In this document: positions 62,663-64,000 of the stretch, one piece after another | How positions within the stretch are numbered: the stretch's first letter is position 1 | Layout of the letters: every line of letters starts with the position of its first letter | Origin: Thermus filiformis | Lineage (GTDB): Bacteria > Deinococcota > Deinococci > Deinococcales > Thermaceae | Direction: 5' to 3' | Assembly: GCF_000771745.2 (NCBI RefSeq) | Contig: NZ_JPSL02000039.1 | Location: 310,001-374,000 of the forward strand | DNA: 64,000 nucleotides | Made by a program: the position numbers and the translations under genes | Notes under the pieces: generated by a model | The model's database searches: none | What the model was told of the DNA's origin: nothing | What the model saw: only the letters and a program-made list of their open reading frames with translations

Positions 62663-63406
62663 ATGATCCGGTACACCTTGGCCACCCGCCTGGCCCGCCA
62701 CCTCCGCGCCCTGGGGCGGCCTTTGCCCCCCAGGGCTTTGGGGGAAGCCCTCCGGCTCCAGGGGCCGGTGGAGCCGGTCCTCCTTCCCCTCCTGGACGGC
62801 CGCTTCTGGCACCGGGAGGAGGTGGGGCTTTGGGAGTGGGTCTACCCTTTCCCCCCGGAGAAGGTGGTGGTCCTGGACCTGGAGACCACGGGCCTGGCCC
62901 CCTCGGAGGCCGAGATCATAGAGGTGGGGCTCGTGGTCCTGGAGGGCGGGAAGAAGCGGACCCTAAGCCGTTTGGTCCGGCCCCACCGCCCCCCCTCGCC
63001 CTTCATCACCCGGCTCACCGGCCTTTCCTGGGAGGACCTCCGGGAGGCTCCGCCCCTGGAGGAGGTGATCCCGGAGGTGCACGAGGCCCTGCAAGGGGGC
63101 ACCCTGGTCCTCCACAACGCTTCCTTTGACCTCTCCTTCCTGGGGCCCGCCCTGAGGCGGGTGGGGCTTTCCTGGGAGGGGCCCGTGGTGGACACGGTGG
63201 TCTTGGCCCGCAGGGCCCTTCCGGGGGTGAGGCGGGTGGGGCTGGACAGCCTGGCGGAGGTCTTTGACCTCAGGCCGAAAGAGCGGCACCGCGCCCTGGG
63301 GGACGCCCTACTCACCCTGGAGGTGCTCCACGAGGTGTATTATATGCTCACCGCGGGTCGGCCCAGGCCCTTGAGCGCCCTGGGCAGGGGGGTGCAGCAG
63401 ATATGA
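62663..63406 (+). CDS. DnaQ-like 3'-5' exonuclease (DEDDh)
   Basis: 247 residues. The exonuclease domain begins near residue 70: VVVLDLETTGLAPSEAEIIEVG (D-x-E), the ExoII HNASFDLSFLGPALRR, and HRALGDALLTLEVL with the DEDDh His and Asp. The N-terminal ~65 residues (TLATRLARHLRALGRPLPP..) form an extra helical region not found in epsilon. It could be a proofreading epsilon-like subunit or a repair exonuclease. Its stop overlaps the next gene (ATGA). Confidence 0.9.
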   Translation: MIRYTLATRLARHLRALGRPLPPRALGEALRLQGPVEPVLLPLLDGRFWHREEVGLWEWVYPFPPEKVVVLDLETTGLAPSEAEIIEVGLVVLEGGKKRTLSRLVRPHRPPSPFITRLTGLSWEDLREAPPLEEVIPEVHEALQGGTLVLHNASFDLSFLGPALRRVGLSWEGPVVDTVVLARRALPGVRRVGLDSLAEVFDLRPKERHRALGDALLTLEVLHEVYYMLTAGRPRPLSALGRGVQQI

Positions 63407-64000
63407 ACGCCAAGTATGTCCTGACCAGCCGTTGCCTTGACCGAGGGGCCCTCTCCCTCACCTACTCCTTGCGCCAGCACCTGACGGGCCTCGAGCGGGT
63501 CCGGTTCGTGGACGAGGAGGGGGAGGGGTACGAGGCCCGGGTGGACTGGACGGAGGGGGTGGTGGAGGGGCTCGGCCCCTACTTCGCCAAGAAGCGCCTC
63601 CAGCCCAACGAAACCCTCCTCCTCTCCTTCCAGGGGGAGGTGGTGCGGATCGAGGCCCTGAACCGGGGCCGCCCCCGCCGCGCTCCGGCTGCTGAGCCCC
63701 TCGAGGCCCCTTCCAAGGAGCCCCCCAAGGCCCCTCCCCTCGAGGAGCCGGCCAAGAAGGTGGTCCGGGTGACCCCTTACCCCCGGGAGGTCCTCTTCCC
63801 CCAGGGGGCGAGCCCCACCCCCCCGGCGGCCACGGAGGACCTGGCCCGGCTGGGCTTCCTCCTGACCGAGGGGGGGCCGCCCTGGGTCTACCAGGCCCAC
63901 CTGGGCCGGCGCACCCTCCTTCTGGCCCTCCTCCGCCACGGGGAGGAGGCGGACCTCACCCCTTGGCGGCGGCGGGGGGCCCTGGTGGCCACCCTGGCCC
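63403..64000 (+). CDS. Unknown protein with Pro/Glu/Ala-rich linker (cut by window end)
   Basis: 199 codons are visible and the frame is open at the window edge. The start MNAKYVLTSRCLDRGALSLT overlaps the exonuclease stop (ATGA). Residues 1-85 look like a compact beta-rich domain (LSLTYSLRQHLTGLERVRFVDEEG, in parts), followed by a linker rich in Pro, Ala, Glu and Lys (about 92-122), then a second domain (EDLARLGFLLTEGGPPWVYQ). I do not recognise the family. The coupling to a DEDDh exonuclease suggests a nucleic-acid role, which is inference only. Confidence 0.75.
   Translation, partial: MNAKYVLTSRCLDRGALSLTYSLRQHLTGLERVRFVDEEGEGYEARVDWTEGVVEGLGPYFAKKRLQPNETLLLSFQGEVVRIEALNRGRPRRAPAAEPLEAPSKEPPKAPPLEEPAKKVVRVTPYPREVLFPQGASPTPPAATEDLARLGFLLTEGGPPWVYQAHLGRRTLLLALLRHGEEADLTPWRRRGALVATLA

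Overview
This window comes from a Thermus chromosome. The evidence is a very GC-rich coding sequence (third positions almost all G or C), proteins that closely resemble T. thermophilus families as I remember them (MgtE, Ffh, TPI, PGK, HemL, quinone oxidoreductase, glutamine:phenylpyruvate aminotransferase, OAH sulfhydrylase), very short intergenic gaps, ATGA/GTGA stop-start overlaps, and many genes whose -10 box lies about 6 bases before the start codon (leaderless mRNA). The proteins differ enough from my memory of HB8/HB27 that this is probably another Thermus species; I cannot name it.

Layout. 1-4.9 kb: mgtE (cut by the window edge), diverging from ffh-rpsP-khpA-rimM-trmD-rplS. 5-9.6 kb: a small hendecad coiled-coil membrane protein, an orphan NarL-type response regulator, sdaA, then a SAM-I riboswitch with metY-metX. 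9.8-18.6 kb, minus strand: hemL-mnmE, pyruvate-dehydrogenase-type E1 alpha/beta, an aminotransferase and gap-pgk-tpiA. 19-24.7 kb: smpB-amidase and gerM-smc-mazG. 24.8-29.2 kb: a Mn2+ (yybP-ykoY) riboswitch before a YugP-like metallopeptidase and a zinc-ribbon protein, rhodanese, SufE, and an SDR gene split by an IS481-like element. 29.2-35.8 kb: a liv-type ABC operon with an acyl-CoA ligase inside it, behind a TetR-type (PfmR-like) operator. 35.9-45.8 kb: ArgH-like lyase, NDP-sugar epimerase, thioredoxin-like protein, OCD family, hydrolase, acyltransferase, oxidoreductases, aldolase-like fusion, P1 peptidase. 46-57 kb: aconitase, CMD protein, and a marR-tolC-tolC-MFP-RND-hydrolase efflux operon. 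57-64 kb: CorC-like protein-cdd-rpmE, tdk, hsp20/miaA, gatA, a DnaQ-like exonuclease and a truncated unknown gene.

Most unusual features. (1) An interspersed modular repeat: units of exactly 42 bp, each holding one of three interchangeable 20-bp palindromes, in arrays of 1-4 units at seven loci (16 units), often starting 1 bp after a stop codon, and at four loci ending in a conserved ~60-bp tail. Solo left borders (TGATACCACC) also form the stop codons of hemL and sseA. (2) A widespread leaderless promoter format, -10 then about 6 nt ending GGC/GGGC/GGCC then the start codon. In several cases the -10 is built on the stop codon of the preceding gene, and in two divergent pairs (gaps of 16 and 18 bp) one AT-rich island carries both -10 boxes. 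(3) A predicted PfmR operator at the liv/acyl-CoA ligase operon, which suggests uptake and activation of a carboxylic acid rather than an amino acid. (4) A Mn2+ riboswitch that appears to control a membrane metallopeptidase.
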